Part shown: in pieces, positions 50,296 through 59,830 of the stretch | Layout of the letters: each line of letters begins with the position of its first letter | Numbering within the stretch: the first letter of the stretch is position 1 | Assembly: GCF_026013905.1 (NCBI RefSeq) | Contig: NZ_CP110257.1 | Span: 1,116,001 to 1,180,000, forward strand | Direction: 5' to 3' | DNA length: 64,000 bases | Source: Schlegelella aquatica | GTDB lineage: Bacteria > Pseudomonadota > Gammaproteobacteria > Burkholderiales > Burkholderiaceae_C | The notes under the pieces: model-generated | Databases searched by the model: none | What the model saw: only the letters and a program-made list of their open reading frames with translations | What the model was told of the DNA's origin: nothing | Made by a program: the position numbers and the translations under genes

Positions 50296-50841
50296 ATGAA
50301 ACTTCACTCTGTGTCCACCACCCTCCTTGCCGCGGGTCTTGGCCTGGTGCTGGCCGGGTGTGGGTCCAGCGTGAAACTGGACGAGACGCCGGTGGAAAGC
50401 CGCACCGCCACCCCAGTGGGCGGCGCAGGCGGTGCCCAGGGCGGGCAGACCGCCAAGTCCCAGGTGTCCTCGGTCAACCTGGACGCGAGCCAGAACCAGG
50501 GCGCAGCGAACCAGCTCGCCAAGGTGGTGTACTTCGATTTCGACAGCTATGTCGTGAGGGACGAGTACGGGCCGCTGATGTCCTCCTATGCCAAGCTGCT
50601 GTCGGGCAGCCCGCAGCGGCGGCTGACGATCGAGGGCCACACCGACGAGCGCGGCAGCCGCGAGTACAACCTGGCGCTGGGCCAGAAGCGCGCCGAGGCG
50701 GTGCGCAAGTCGCTGTCGCTGCTGGGCGTGAAGGACACCCAGATGGAGGCGGTGAGCTTCGGCGAGGAGCGGCCCGCCGTGAGCGGCTCGGGCGAGGAGG
50801 CCTGGGCGAAGAACCGCCGCGCCGAACTGAACCTGCGCTGA
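50296..50841 (+). CDS. pal: Peptidoglycan-associated lipoprotein Pal
   Basis: A 181-residue outer-membrane lipoprotein with lipobox VLAGC. An OmpA-like domain binds peptidoglycan: YFDFDSYVVRDEY and IEGHTDERGSREYNLALGQK with the Asp and Arg contacts. Start at 50296 gives a normal spacing from AAGGAG; an ATG at 50290 is too close to it. Partner of TolB. Confidence 0.96.
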   Translation: MKLHSVSTTLLAAGLGLVLAGCGSSVKLDETPVESRTATPVGGAGGAQGGQTAKSQVSSVNLDASQNQGAANQLAKVVYFDFDSYVVRDEYGPLMSSYAKLLSGSPQRRLTIEGHTDERGSREYNLALGQKRAEAVRKSLSLLGVKDTQMEAVSFGEERPAVSGSGEEAWAKNRRAELNLR

Positions 50842-50857
50842 ACCCGTCGCGGACATC

Positions 50858-51652
50858 ATGAGCAAGTACTCCGCCATGCTCGCGCTGCGGGCCACGCCCT
50901 GGGCGCGTGCGCTCGTGCTCGCCGCTGCCGCCGCGACAGCGCCCTCGGCCCACGCGCTTTTCAGTGACGACGAGGCGCGCAAGGCGATCCTGGACCTGCG
51001 GCAGAAGGTCGATCAGGCCAACACCCAGCACAGGGCGGAGCAGGCGCGCTTGCAGGAGCAGCTCGAGCAACTGCGCCGCAGCCTGCTGGACCTGAACACC
51101 CAGATCGAGCAGCTGCGCGGCGAGATCGCCACCCTGCGCGGCGCCAACGAGAGCTTGGCGCGGGACGTGTCCGAGTTGCAGCGCCGCCAGAAGGACATCG
51201 CCCAAGGCGTCGAGGACCGCATCCGCCAGATCGAGCCCCAGAAGGTCGTCGTCGACGGCAAGGAGATCGTCGCACGCCCCGACGAGAAGCGCGATTACGA
51301 GGCGGCCCTCGAACTCTTCCGCAAGGGCGATTTCGCCGGCGCCGCGGCGGCCTTGCAGGCGTTCCAGCGCCGTTATCCCGGCAGCGGCTACGCCGAAAGC
51401 GTGCTGTACTGGCTCGGCAACGCGCAGTACGGCAAGCGGGAGTACCGCGAGGCGATGGCCTCCTTCCGCAGCCTCGTGAGCTCCGCGCCGGCGCATCCGC
51501 GCACGCCCGAGGCGATGCTGTCCATCGCGATGTGCCAGATCGAGCTGAAGGATCGCCCGGGGGCGCGGCGCACGCTGGAGGAGCTCATCAAGGCCCACCC
51601 GCGCAGCGAGGCGGCGGCCGAGGCCAAGGAGCGGCTGGCCGCTCTGCGCTGA
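50858..51652 (+). CDS. cpoB: Cell division coordinator CpoB
   Basis: A 264-residue periplasmic protein (YbgF). Signal peptide ending AHA, an N-terminal coiled coil of about 80 residues (FSDDEARKAILDLRQKVDQ onward), then TPR repeats (ALELFRKGDFAGAAAALQAF, YWLGNAQYGKREYREAMASF, AMCQIELKDRPGARRTLEEL). Coordinates outer-membrane constriction with septal peptidoglycan synthesis. 16 bp after pal. Confidence 0.94.
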   Translation: MSKYSAMLALRATPWARALVLAAAAATAPSAHALFSDDEARKAILDLRQKVDQANTQHRAEQARLQEQLEQLRRSLLDLNTQIEQLRGEIATLRGANESLARDVSELQRRQKDIAQGVEDRIRQIEPQKVVVDGKEIVARPDEKRDYEAALELFRKGDFAGAAAALQAFQRRYPGSGYAESVLYWLGNAQYGKREYREAMASFRSLVSSAPAHPRTPEAMLSIAMCQIELKDRPGARRTLEELIKAHPRSEAAAEAKERLAALR

Positions 51653-51786
51653 CCAGGCCCCCCCATCAGCGCCCCGTCGCACGGCCAGGGCCGCAGGCCG
51701 GCCGGACGCGGCGGGCGCTTCCGGCGCTCGGCCACCGCAGCCCTTCGGCCGATGTGCCGGGCGGGGGCGACTTACAATTTCGCCCC

Positions 51787-52902
51787 ATGCAAGACGTCGA
51801 TCTCCAAGCCATCGCAGCCCAGGTTCTCTGGGCTGCTTTCTTTTTGTCGGTGGCCTTCGGGGCCATTGCCCAGCGCACGCACTTCTGCACGATGGGGGCC
51901 GTCTCCGACATCGTCCACATGGGCGACTGGACCCGCATGCGCATGTGGGTGCTGGCGATGGGGGTGGCGATCATCGGCTTCAACGCGATGGTGGGGCTCG
52001 GCTGGATCGACGCCTCCAAGACCATCTACGCCACGCCGCGCCTGCTGTGGCTGTCGTCCATCGTCGGCGGCTTCATGTTCGGCTTCGGCATGGTGCTGGG
52101 CTCGGGTTGCGGCAGCAAGACGCTGATCCGCGTCGGCGGCGGCAACCTGAAGTCGCTGATCGTCTTCCTGATGATCGGCCTGTCGGCCTATGCGACGCTG
52201 AGGGGCATCACCGGGGTGTTGCGCGTCAACACGGTCGATGCTGCCGCCTTGACGCTGAGCCAGCCGCAGGACCTGCCCTCGCTGCTCGCGCCGGTCACGG
52301 GGCTGTCCAAGGCGACGCTCGCCTGGGTGTTGGGCCTCGTCGTCGGGGGGGCCTTGGTCGGATGGGCGCTGTCCAAGCCCGAGGGCCGCAGCGGCAACGC
52401 GGTGCTCGGCGGTCTGGGGGTCGGGGCGGTGATCGTGGGCGTGTGGTGGGTCTCGGGTGTCCTGGGCTACGTCCCGGAGGACCCGAACACGCTGGAAGAG
52501 GCGTTTGTCGCCACCAACTCGCAGCGCATGGAGTCCCTGAGCTTCGTCGCGCCGGTGGCCTACACCATCGACTGGCTGATCTTCTTCAGTGACAAGAGCC
52601 GGGTGCTGACGCTGGGCATCGTGGCGGTGTTCGGCGTCGTGCTGGGCTCGGCGGTCGTGGCATTTGCGACGCGCAGCTTTCGTTGGGAGGGTTTTCGCGA
52701 CGCCGAGGACACCGCCAACCACCTGGTGGCCGGCATCCTGATGGGGGTGGGGGGCGTCACGGCGCTGGGTTGCACGGTGGGACAGGGGCTGTCCGGCATT
52801 TCCACGCTCTCGATCGGCAGCTTCCTGGCGCTGGCTTCGATCCTGGCCGGCGCGGTCGCGGGCCTGAAGTACCAGATCTGGCGGCTGGAGCGGCAGGTGT
52901 GA
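51787..52902 (+). CDS. YeeE/YedE-family sulfur transporter
   Basis: A 371-residue membrane protein of the family that includes the thiosulfate transporter TsuA. Conserved cysteines appear in QRTHFCTMGAVSD, GSGCGSKTLIRVGGGN and ALGCTVGQGLSG. About nine hydrophobic helices. A TACAAT at 51773-51778 ends just 8 bp before the ATG, so the transcript could be leaderless. The stop overlaps the tcdA start (GTGA). Confidence 0.88.
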   Translation: MQDVDLQAIAAQVLWAAFFLSVAFGAIAQRTHFCTMGAVSDIVHMGDWTRMRMWVLAMGVAIIGFNAMVGLGWIDASKTIYATPRLLWLSSIVGGFMFGFGMVLGSGCGSKTLIRVGGGNLKSLIVFLMIGLSAYATLRGITGVLRVNTVDAAALTLSQPQDLPSLLAPVTGLSKATLAWVLGLVVGGALVGWALSKPEGRSGNAVLGGLGVGAVIVGVWWVSGVLGYVPEDPNTLEEAFVATNSQRMESLSFVAPVAYTIDWLIFFSDKSRVLTLGIVAVFGVVLGSAVVAFATRSFRWEGFRDAEDTANHLVAGILMGVGGVTALGCTVGQGLSGISTLSIGSFLALASILAGAVAGLKYQIWRLERQV

Positions 52903-53690
52903 CGGCCGAGCAGGGGCTGTCCCCGGCGTTCGCGCCCGACGAGGAACGCCGCTTCGGGGGGCTGCGCCGGCTCTACGGGAGCGAAGCCTACGCGCGTGTG
53001 CGCCGCGCCAGCGTCGCCGTGGTGGGGGTGGGCGGCGTCGGCTCCTGGGCCGCAGAGGCGCTGGCGCGCAGCGGCATCGCCAGGCTGGTGCTGCTCGACC
53101 TGGACCACGTGGCCGAGTCCAACATCAATCGCCAGATCCATGCGCTCGACGTCACCCTCGGGCAGGCCAAGGTGCAGGCCATGCGCGAGCGCATCGCCCA
53201 GATCCATCCCGGCTGCGCCGTGCATGCCGTCGAGGAGTTCGTCACGCCCGAGAACTGGCCCCAGGTGTTGCCGGTGCAGGTGGATGCGGTGATCGACTGC
53301 TGCGACCACGTGCGCGCGAAGGTGGCCCTGGCTGCGTGGGCGCTGCGCCAGGGCAGGACGTTCGTGACGGTCGGCGCGGCCGGAGGCAAGCGACATGCGC
53401 ACCGGGTGGAACTGGCCGACCTGGCCGACACCACGCATGACCCCTTGCTGGCGAGCCTGCGTCAGCGGCTGCGGCGCGAGCACGGGGCGCCCCGGCAAGG
53501 ACGCATGGGGCTGGCGTGCGTGTTCTCGCGTGAGCCGGTCACGCGTCCCCCGGAGTCTTGCGAGCTGGACGGCTCCCTCAGTTGCCACGGCTACGGTTCG
53601 ATGGTGTCGGTCACGGCCACGTTCGGGCTCGTCGCGGCGGGGCACGTGCTGGAGGCGCTGGCCGCCGGCCGGCGCACCGACACCGCTTGA
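52899..53690 (+). CDS. tcdA: tRNA threonylcarbamoyladenosine dehydratase
   Basis: A 263-residue E1-like enzyme cyclising t6A to ct6A in tRNAs (CsdL/YgdL). ATP-binding VVGVGGVGSWAAEALARSG, then DLDHVAESNINRQIHAL, VIDCCDHVRAKVALAAW. GTG start coupled to the transporter stop. Its stop codon overlaps the -35 element of the tRNA-Lys promoter. Confidence 0.95.
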   Translation: MTAEQGLSPAFAPDEERRFGGLRRLYGSEAYARVRRASVAVVGVGGVGSWAAEALARSGIARLVLLDLDHVAESNINRQIHALDVTLGQAKVQAMRERIAQIHPGCAVHAVEEFVTPENWPQVLPVQVDAVIDCCDHVRAKVALAAWALRQGRTFVTVGAAGGKRHAHRVELADLADTTHDPLLASLRQRLRREHGAPRQGRMGLACVFSREPVTRPPESCELDGSLSCHGYGSMVSVTATFGLVAAGHVLEALAAGRRTDTA

Positions 53691-53716
53691 AACGCGCGAG
53701 ATTTACTCGCTATAAT
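53687..53716 (+). promoter_or_regulatory. Sigma-70 promoter of tRNA-Lys genes
   Basis: TTGAAA (53687-53692) and TATAAT (53711-53716), 18-bp spacing. Transcription would begin near 53723, seven bases before the mature tRNA. The -35 overlaps the TGA of tcdA. Confidence 0.85.
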
Positions 53717-53729
53717 CGTGGTCTTTTCC

Positions 53730-53805
53730 GGGTTGTTAGCTCAGTCGGTAGAGCAGCGGACTTTTAATCCGTTGGTCGCAGGTTCGAATCCTGCACAACC
53801 CACCA
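53730..53805 (+). tRNA. tRNA-Lys (anticodon TTT)
   Basis: A 76-nt cloverleaf: acceptor GGGTTGT pairs with ACAACCC, D arm GCTC/GAGC, anticodon loop CTTTTAA, T arm GCAGG TTCGAAT CCTGC. CCA is encoded. Confidence 0.97.
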
Positions 53806-53862
53806 GTCCTTGCTCTCGCGATACGCAGGTCGCGACACCCACGGGCACACGTGGCAAGGCTT

Positions 53863-53938
53863 GGGCTCTTAGCTCAGTTGGTAGAGCAGCGGACTCTTAA
53901 TCCGTAGGTCGTAGGTTCGAATCCTACAGGGCCCACCA
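53863..53938 (+). tRNA. tRNA-Lys (anticodon CTT)
   Basis: A 76-nt cloverleaf: acceptor GGGCTCT with AGGGCCC (one G-T pair), D arm GCTC/GAGC, anticodon loop CTCTTAA, T arm GTAGG TTCGAAT CCTAC. CCA is encoded. 57 nt after the TTT tRNA, presumably one transcript. Confidence 0.97.
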
Positions 53939-53956
53939 GAACATCCATGGCACGAA

Positions 53957-53990
53957 GGGGTTGGTCGAAAGACCCGCCCCTTTTGCTTTT
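53957..53990 (+). terminator. Rho-independent terminator after tRNA-Lys genes
   Basis: GGGG and GGTC pair with GACC and CCCC (TT/CG internal mismatch, GAAA loop), followed by TTTTGCTTTT. Directly behind the second tRNA. Confidence 0.8.
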
Positions 53991-54077
53991 CGGCTGGCTT
54001 TCGGGCTGGGACCTGCGGATGCCGGGTGGGCAGGAGAATTGCTCCGGCTCGGGGATCCGGGTCGCAGGAGCATCGTC

Positions 54078-54392
54078 ATGGCACTGAGCGCCGCATGGCA
54101 AGGCCGGCTCCCCTTGGGCAAGGTGTTCTGGCTCTACGGCGTACTGCTCAGCACGCTCGTCACGCTGTTGTACGTCTGGCTCGCGCTGCGTGAGGACGGG
54201 GGCAGCCCGCTGCGCCAATTCCTCGTGCTCGCCTTCGTGCCGTACACCGCGTGGATCCTGGTGTCGATCTGGCGCTGCGCCCCCAATGCGCGCCGCCCCT
54301 ACTACGGCGGCATGGCGCGGGCTCTGACCGTCGCATGGGCCATCAACGCGGCCTTGCTGATCGTCTTCGTCGAGATCGACCGGTGGGTGTAA
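54078..54392 (+). CDS. Small membrane protein, unknown function
   Basis: A 104-residue protein starting MALSAAWQGRLPLGKVFWLYG, with three hydrophobic stretches (VFWLYGVLLSTLVTLLYVWLAL, FLVLAFVPYTAWILVSI and ALTVAWAINAALLIVF). A CAGGAG ribosome binding site supports the ATG at 54078. I recognise no characterised family. It lies between the tRNA terminator and narG, 114 bp before the latter, and could belong with either or neither. Confidence 0.7.
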   Translation: MALSAAWQGRLPLGKVFWLYGVLLSTLVTLLYVWLALREDGGSPLRQFLVLAFVPYTAWILVSIWRCAPNARRPYYGGMARALTVAWAINAALLIVFVEIDRWV

Positions 54393-54506
54393 CGACCTGC
54401 ACGGAATGCCGATTGCTGTCTTCGCAGCACGCCGGGTCGATCTTCTCCTCATCCGCGGGACCTCGCCCGACTTCACAGCCACGTTCTCCTCGGGGAGTGC
54501 CAGCCA

Positions 54507-57500
54507 GTGAGCCATCTTCTGGACCGCATCACCTACTTCCGCCATGTGCGGGAAACGTTTGCCGACGGTCACGGCATCACGACGAGCGAGAGCAGGGCCT
54601 GGGAAGACGCCTACCGCAAGCGCTGGGCGGCCGACAAGATCGTGCGCTCGACCCATGGCGTCAACTGCACCGGCTCGTGCTCTTGGAAGATTTACGTCAA
54701 AGGCGGCATCGTCACGTGGGAAACGCAGCAGACGGACTACCCTCGCACGCGCCCCGATCTGCCGAACCACGAGCCGCGCGGCTGCCCCCGGGGGGCGAGC
54801 TACAGCTGGTACCTGTATTCCGGCACACGCATCAAGTACCCGCTGGTACGCGCGCGGCTGCTCAAGCACTGGCGAGAGGCGCGCTCGACCCGCACGCCGG
54901 TCGCTGCCTGGGCCAGCATCGTCGAGGATGCCGGGAAACGCCGCGACTGGGTGTCGCGACGGGGGCGTGGCGGCTTCGTGCGCGCGTCGTGGGACGAGGT
55001 CAACGAGATCATCGCGGCCGCCAATGCCTACACGATCCGCAAGTACGGCCCGGACCGCATCGCCGGGTTCTCGCCCATTCCGGCGATGTCGATGGTCTCG
55101 TATGCGGCGGGCAGCCGCTATCTGTCGCTCATCGGCGGCAACCTGCTGAGCTTCTACGACTGGTATTGCGACCTGCCGCCCTCGAGCCCGCAAACCTGGG
55201 GCGAGCAGACGGACGTGCCCGAAAGCGCCGACTGGTACAACGCGGGCTTCCTGCTCGTGTGGGGCTCCAACATCCCGATGACGCGGGCACCGGATGCGCA
55301 CTTCTATGCGGAGTCGCGCTACCGGGGCACCAAGAGCGTGGTGATCGCGCCGGACTACAACGAGGCCGCGAAGTTCTCGGACATGTGGCTGCACCCGAAG
55401 CAGGGCACCGACGCGGCGCTCGCGCTGGCCTTCGGCCACGTGGTGCTCCGCGAGTTCCACCTGGACCGCAAGGCCGCCTACTTCGACGACTACACGCGGC
55501 GGTACTCGGACTTTCCGATGCTGGTGCGCCTGGTGGAGTCCGAGCGCGGGCTGGTGCCCGACCGGCTGCTGCGAGCGTCGGACTTCGGGGGCCTGCTCGG
55601 CGAGGCCAACAACCCGGAGTGGAAGCCGGTGGCCCTCGACGAGGTGAGCGGCGAGGTGGTGGTGCCGCGGGGCTCGGCGGGCTTCCGCTGGGGCGAGCAG
55701 GGCAAGTGGAACCTGGAGGAGCGCGACAGCCAAGGCCGCGAGGTGAGGCTGCGCAAGACGCTGGCCGACGCGCACGACCGCATCGTGCCCGTGGCTTTCC
55801 CGTACTTCGGCAGCCAGGCGCCGCACACCTTCGTCGCGACGCAGCACCCCGAGATCCTGCTGCGGCAGGTGCCGGTGCGGGAGGTGGAGCTGGCCGACGG
55901 CAAGCGCGCGCTCGCGGCCACCGTGTTCGACCTGCTGTGCGCCAACTACGGGCTGGACCGGGGCTTCGGCGGCGAGCACGTGGCGCGCCACTACGACGAG
56001 GACGTGCCGTTCACGCCGGCCTGGGCGGAGCGCATCACCGGCGTGCCGCGCGAGCACATCGTGCAGGTGGCCCGCGAGTTCGCCGACAACGCCGAGAAGA
56101 CGCAGGGCAAGTCCATGGTGATCCTGGGTGCCGGCCTGAACCACTGGTACCACATGGACATGAGCTACCGCGCGATCATCGCGTTGCTCGTGATGTGCGG
56201 GTGCGTGGGCCAGTCGGGTGGCGGCTGGGCGCACTACGTGGGGCAGGAGAAGCTGCGGCCGGCCAGCGGCTGGCTGCCGATCGCCTTCGCGCTGGACTGG
56301 GTGCGCCCGGCGCGGCAGATGAACGGCACGAGCTTCTTCTACTCGCACACCGACCAGTGGCGCTACGAGACGCTGCGCATCGACGACATCCTCTCGCCCA
56401 CCGCGCCGCCCGGTGACTGGACGGGCGCGATCATCGACTTCAACGTGCGCGCCGAGCGCATGGGGTGGCTGCCGTCGGCGCCGCACTTCAATGCCAACCC
56501 GCTGGACCTCGGCCGCCGCCTGCGCGAAGCGGGCGCCGACCCGAACGTGGCGGTGCCGGCGATGCTCAAGTCCGGCGAACTGAAGTACGCCAGCACCGAC
56601 CCCGACGACCCGCTCAACTGGCCGCGCAACATGTTCTTCTGGCGCTCGAACGTGCTGGGCGCGAGCGGCAAGGGGCACGAGTACTTCCTCAAGCACCTGG
56701 TGGGCTCGATGCACGGGGTGGTGGGCACCGACGACGAGCGGGCCGGCATCCAGAAGCCGCGCGAGGTGGTGTGGCGCGAAGAGGCGCCGATCGGCAAGCT
56801 CGACCTCATGGTGAACGTGGACTTCCGCATGTCCACGACGAGCATCTACTCGGACATCGTGCTGCCCACCGCGACGTGGTACGAGAAACACGACCTCAAC
56901 ACCTCGGACATGCACCCGTTCATCCACCCGCTCACCGCCGCGGTGGACCCGGCCTGGGAAAGCCGCACGGACTGGAACATCTTCCGCGGCATCGCGCAGA
57001 AGTTCTCCGAGGTGGCCCCGGAGGTGCTGGGCGTGGAGCACGACCTGGTGCTGCAACCCCTGCTGCACGACACCAAGAGCGAGTTGGCGCAGCCCTTCGA
57101 GCCGCGCGACTGGGGCCGTGGGGAGTGCGAGCCCATCCCGGGCAAGACGATGGGCGGCCTGCACTTGGTCGAGCGCAATTACCCCGAGACGTATGCGCGC
57201 TTCATCTCGGTGGGGCCGCTGCTCGAGAAGCTGGGCAACGGCGCCAAGGGCCTGAGCTGGGACACGACGCACGAGATCGAATCGCTGCGCTCGCTCAACG
57301 GCGTGGTCGCGAGCGGCCCGGCGGCGGGGCGGCCGCGCATGGAGACCGACATCGACGCGTGCGAGACGATACTCTCGCTCGCGCCGGAGACGAACGGCGA
57401 GGTGGCCGTCAAGGCGTGGGAGTCGCTGGGCAAGGCGACGGGCCGCAACCACCTGCACCTGGCCGAAGGCAAGACGGACGAGAAGATCCGCTTCCGCGAC

Positions 57501-58304
57501 GTGGTGGCTCAGCCGCGCAAGATCATCTCGTCGCCGATCTGGTCGGGCATCGAGCACGAGCACATCTCGTACAACGCGGGGTGGACCAACGTGCACGAAC
57601 TGATCCCCTGGCGCACGCTGACCGGCCGGCAGTCGCTCTATCAGGACCACCACTGGATGCGCGCTTTCGGGGAGGCGCTGGTCACCTGGCGCCCGCCGAT
57701 CGACACCCGCACGGTGCGGCAGGTGATGGGCAAGCTGCCCAACGGCAACAAGGAGATCCAGCTCAACATCCTCACGCCCCACCAGAAGTGGGGCATCCAC
57801 TCCACCTACACCGAGTCGCTCATCATGCTCTCGCTCAGCCGTGGCGGGCCGACGGTGTGGATCAGCGAGCAGGACGCCCGCGCCGCGGGCATCGAGGACA
57901 ACGATTGGATCGAGGTCTTCAACATCAACGGCGCGCTCACGGCGCGCGCCATCGTCTCGCAGCGCATCATGCCCGGCTCGGCGCTCATGTACCACGCGCA
58001 GGAGAAGCTGGTGAACGTGGTCGGCTCGGAGATCACGGGTCAGCGCGGCGGCATCCACAACTCGGTCACGCGCATCAACATGAAGCCGACGCACATGATC
58101 GGCGGCTATGCGCAGCTCGCCTACGGCTTCAACTATTACGGCACGGTCGGCGCGAACCGCGACGAGTTCGTGATCGTGCGCAAGATGAACGAGATCAACT
58201 GGTTCGACAAGGCGGCCGACGACGCGATGCCCGCGTCCGCCGGTTCGCCCGACTGGGGCACCGGCGGGCGCCCCCTCCACACGGCGAAGGAGGTGCGCGA
58301 ATGA
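54507..58304 (+). CDS. narG: Respiratory nitrate reductase alpha subunit
   Basis: A 1265-residue molybdenum subunit reducing nitrate to nitrite on the cytoplasmic side of the membrane. It begins MSHLLDRITYFRHV; FS0 ligands are His50 and Cys54/58 in HGVNCTGSCSW with a further Cys in RGCPRGA; the Mo-binding region is YDWYCDLPPSSPQTWGEQTD. GTG start at 54507. No true Tat cleavage signal, as usual for NarG. No FNR-type box was seen in the 114 bp upstream. Coupled to narH (ATGA). Confidence 0.97.
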   Translation: MSHLLDRITYFRHVRETFADGHGITTSESRAWEDAYRKRWAADKIVRSTHGVNCTGSCSWKIYVKGGIVTWETQQTDYPRTRPDLPNHEPRGCPRGASYSWYLYSGTRIKYPLVRARLLKHWREARSTRTPVAAWASIVEDAGKRRDWVSRRGRGGFVRASWDEVNEIIAAANAYTIRKYGPDRIAGFSPIPAMSMVSYAAGSRYLSLIGGNLLSFYDWYCDLPPSSPQTWGEQTDVPESADWYNAGFLLVWGSNIPMTRAPDAHFYAESRYRGTKSVVIAPDYNEAAKFSDMWLHPKQGTDAALALAFGHVVLREFHLDRKAAYFDDYTRRYSDFPMLVRLVESERGLVPDRLLRASDFGGLLGEANNPEWKPVALDEVSGEVVVPRGSAGFRWGEQGKWNLEERDSQGREVRLRKTLADAHDRIVPVAFPYFGSQAPHTFVATQHPEILLRQVPVREVELADGKRALAATVFDLLCANYGLDRGFGGEHVARHYDEDVPFTPAWAERITGVPREHIVQVAREFADNAEKTQGKSMVILGAGLNHWYHMDMSYRAIIALLVMCGCVGQSGGGWAHYVGQEKLRPASGWLPIAFALDWVRPARQMNGTSFFYSHTDQWRYETLRIDDILSPTAPPGDWTGAIIDFNVRAERMGWLPSAPHFNANPLDLGRRLREAGADPNVAVPAMLKSGELKYASTDPDDPLNWPRNMFFWRSNVLGASGKGHEYFLKHLVGSMHGVVGTDDERAGIQKPREVVWREEAPIGKLDLMVNVDFRMSTTSIYSDIVLPTATWYEKHDLNTSDMHPFIHPLTAAVDPAWESRTDWNIFRGIAQKFSEVAPEVLGVEHDLVLQPLLHDTKSELAQPFEPRDWGRGECEPIPGKTMGGLHLVERNYPETYARFISVGPLLEKLGNGAKGLSWDTTHEIESLRSLNGVVASGPAAGRPRMETDIDACETILSLAPETNGEVAVKAWESLGKATGRNHLHLAEGKTDEKIRFRDVVAQPRKIISSPIWSGIEHEHISYNAGWTNVHELIPWRTLTGRQSLYQDHHWMRAFGEALVTWRPPIDTRTVRQVMGKLPNGNKEIQLNILTPHQKWGIHSTYTESLIMLSLSRGGPTVWISEQDARAAGIEDNDWIEVFNINGALTARAIVSQRIMPGSALMYHAQEKLVNVVGSEITGQRGGIHNSVTRINMKPTHMIGGYAQLAYGFNYYGTVGANRDEFVIVRKMNEINWFDKAADDAMPASAGSPDWGTGGRPLHTAKEVRE

Positions 58305-59830
58305 AAGTACGGGCCCAGATCCCCATGGTCCTGAACCTCGACAAGTGCATCGGCTGTCACACCTGCTCGATCACCTGCAAGAACGTCTGGACGAACCGCG
58401 AGGGGCAGGAGTACGCCTGGTACAACAACGTCGAGTCCAAGCCGGGCATCGGCTATCCGAAGGACTGGGAGAACCAGGAGCGCTGGAAGGGCGGCTGGGT
58501 GCGCAAGTCCAACGGCCGCATCGAGCCGCGCCTGGGCTCCAAGTGGCGCATCCTGGCGAAGATCTTCGCCAACCCGCACCTGCCCGAGATCGACGACTTC
58601 TACGAGCCGTACACGTACGACTACGGCTGGCTGCAAGGCGCGGGCGAGCTGCAGGCGCAACCGGTGGCCAAGCCGCGATCGCTGGTCACGGGCGAGGTGC
58701 TCGACAAGATCGAGTGGAGCGGCAACTGGGAAGACATGCTGGGCGGCGAGTTCGAGAAGCGTTCGCGCGACCAGAACTTCGCCGGCATCGAAAAGGAGAT
58801 CTACGGGCAGTTCGAGCAGACGTTCCTCATGTACCTGCCCCGGCTGTGCGAGCACTGCCTCAATCCTTCGTGCCTGGCGGCGTGCCCGTCGGGGGCGATC
58901 TACAAGCGCGTGGAGGACGGCATCGTCCTGATCGATCAGGAGAAATGCCGCGGCTGGCGCATGTGCGTCTCGGGCTGCCCCTACAAGAAGATCTACTACA
59001 ACTGGTCCACCGGCAAGAGCGAGAAGTGCATCTTCTGCTTCCCGCGCATCGAGACGGGCCAGCCCACGGTGTGCTCCGAGACGTGCGTGGGCCGCATCCG
59101 CTACCTGGGGGTGGTGCTGTACGACGCCGACCGTATCGCCGAGGCCGCGGCCGTCGAAGACCCGCGCCGGCTCTACCAGGCCCAGCTCGACATCTTCCTC
59201 GACCCCAAGGACCCGCAGGTGCAGCAGCAGGCGCTGCGCGACGGCGTGCCCGCCCAGTGGATCGAGGCGGCGATCCGCTCGCCCGTCTACAAGATGGCCA
59301 AGGACTGGAAGGTGGCCTTCCCGCTGCATCCGGAGTACCGCACGCTGCCGATGGTGTGGTACGTCCCGCCGCTGTCGCCCATTCAGGCCGCGGCCGATGC
59401 GGGCAAGCTCTCGGCGCGCGACGGCATGCCCGACGTGCGCTCGCTGCGCATTCCGGTGAAGTACCTAGCCAACCTGCTCACCGCAGGCGACGAAACGCCC
59501 ATCGTCAACGCGCTGGAGCGCATGCTGGCGATGCGCGCCTACATGCGCAGCAAGCGGGTGGAAGGACGCATCGACCCGCGCATCGCCGAGCGCGTGGGCT
59601 TGACGGGCGAGGTCATCGAGGAGATGTATCAGCTCATGGCCATCGCCAACTACGAGGACCGCTACGTCATCCCGACGGTGCGGCGGGAGTTCGAGGAGGA
59701 CGCCTACTGGCTGCGTGGCTCGACGGGCTTCGGCTTTCGCGAGCAGACCGAAGGGCGTACGGGCGTCAACCTCTTCGGGGGCGGGCCCAAGCACACGCCG
59801 CGCCACCCCCACATGGATGCGCCGACATGA
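58301..59830 (+). CDS. narH: Respiratory nitrate reductase beta subunit
   Basis: A 509-residue iron-sulfur subunit with three [4Fe-4S] and one [3Fe-4S] cluster: CIGCHTCSITCKNVW, CEHCLNPSCLAACPSG, CRGWRMCVSGCPYKK (Trp replacing a Cys, which makes the 3Fe cluster) and CIFCFPRIETGQPTVCSETC. Carries electrons from NarI to NarG. Overlaps narG and narJ by 4 bp each. Confidence 0.97.
   Translation: MKVRAQIPMVLNLDKCIGCHTCSITCKNVWTNREGQEYAWYNNVESKPGIGYPKDWENQERWKGGWVRKSNGRIEPRLGSKWRILAKIFANPHLPEIDDFYEPYTYDYGWLQGAGELQAQPVAKPRSLVTGEVLDKIEWSGNWEDMLGGEFEKRSRDQNFAGIEKEIYGQFEQTFLMYLPRLCEHCLNPSCLAACPSGAIYKRVEDGIVLIDQEKCRGWRMCVSGCPYKKIYYNWSTGKSEKCIFCFPRIETGQPTVCSETCVGRIRYLGVVLYDADRIAEAAAVEDPRRLYQAQLDIFLDPKDPQVQQQALRDGVPAQWIEAAIRSPVYKMAKDWKVAFPLHPEYRTLPMVWYVPPLSPIQAAADAGKLSARDGMPDVRSLRIPVKYLANLLTAGDETPIVNALERMLAMRAYMRSKRVEGRIDPRIAERVGLTGEVIEEMYQLMAIANYEDRYVIPTVRREFEEDAYWLRGSTGFGFREQTEGRTGVNLFGGGPKHTPRHPHMDAPT

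Noticed and set aside
53863..54506. nar cluster as an island integrated at tRNA-Lys
   Set aside because: No integrase, no second copy of the tRNA 3' end and no change in sequence character were seen; a terminator and a small gene separate tRNA and narG.
54393..54506. FNR/NNR-type box before narG
   Set aside because: No TTGAT-N4-ATCAA-like palindrome is visible in the 114 bp upstream; control may be further upstream or use another site.
53874..58280. A 1468-codon open frame on the reverse strand
   Set aside because: It is antisense to tRNA-Lys and narG, full of Arg/His/Ala from GC-rich codons, and has no recognisable domain; narG is certain.
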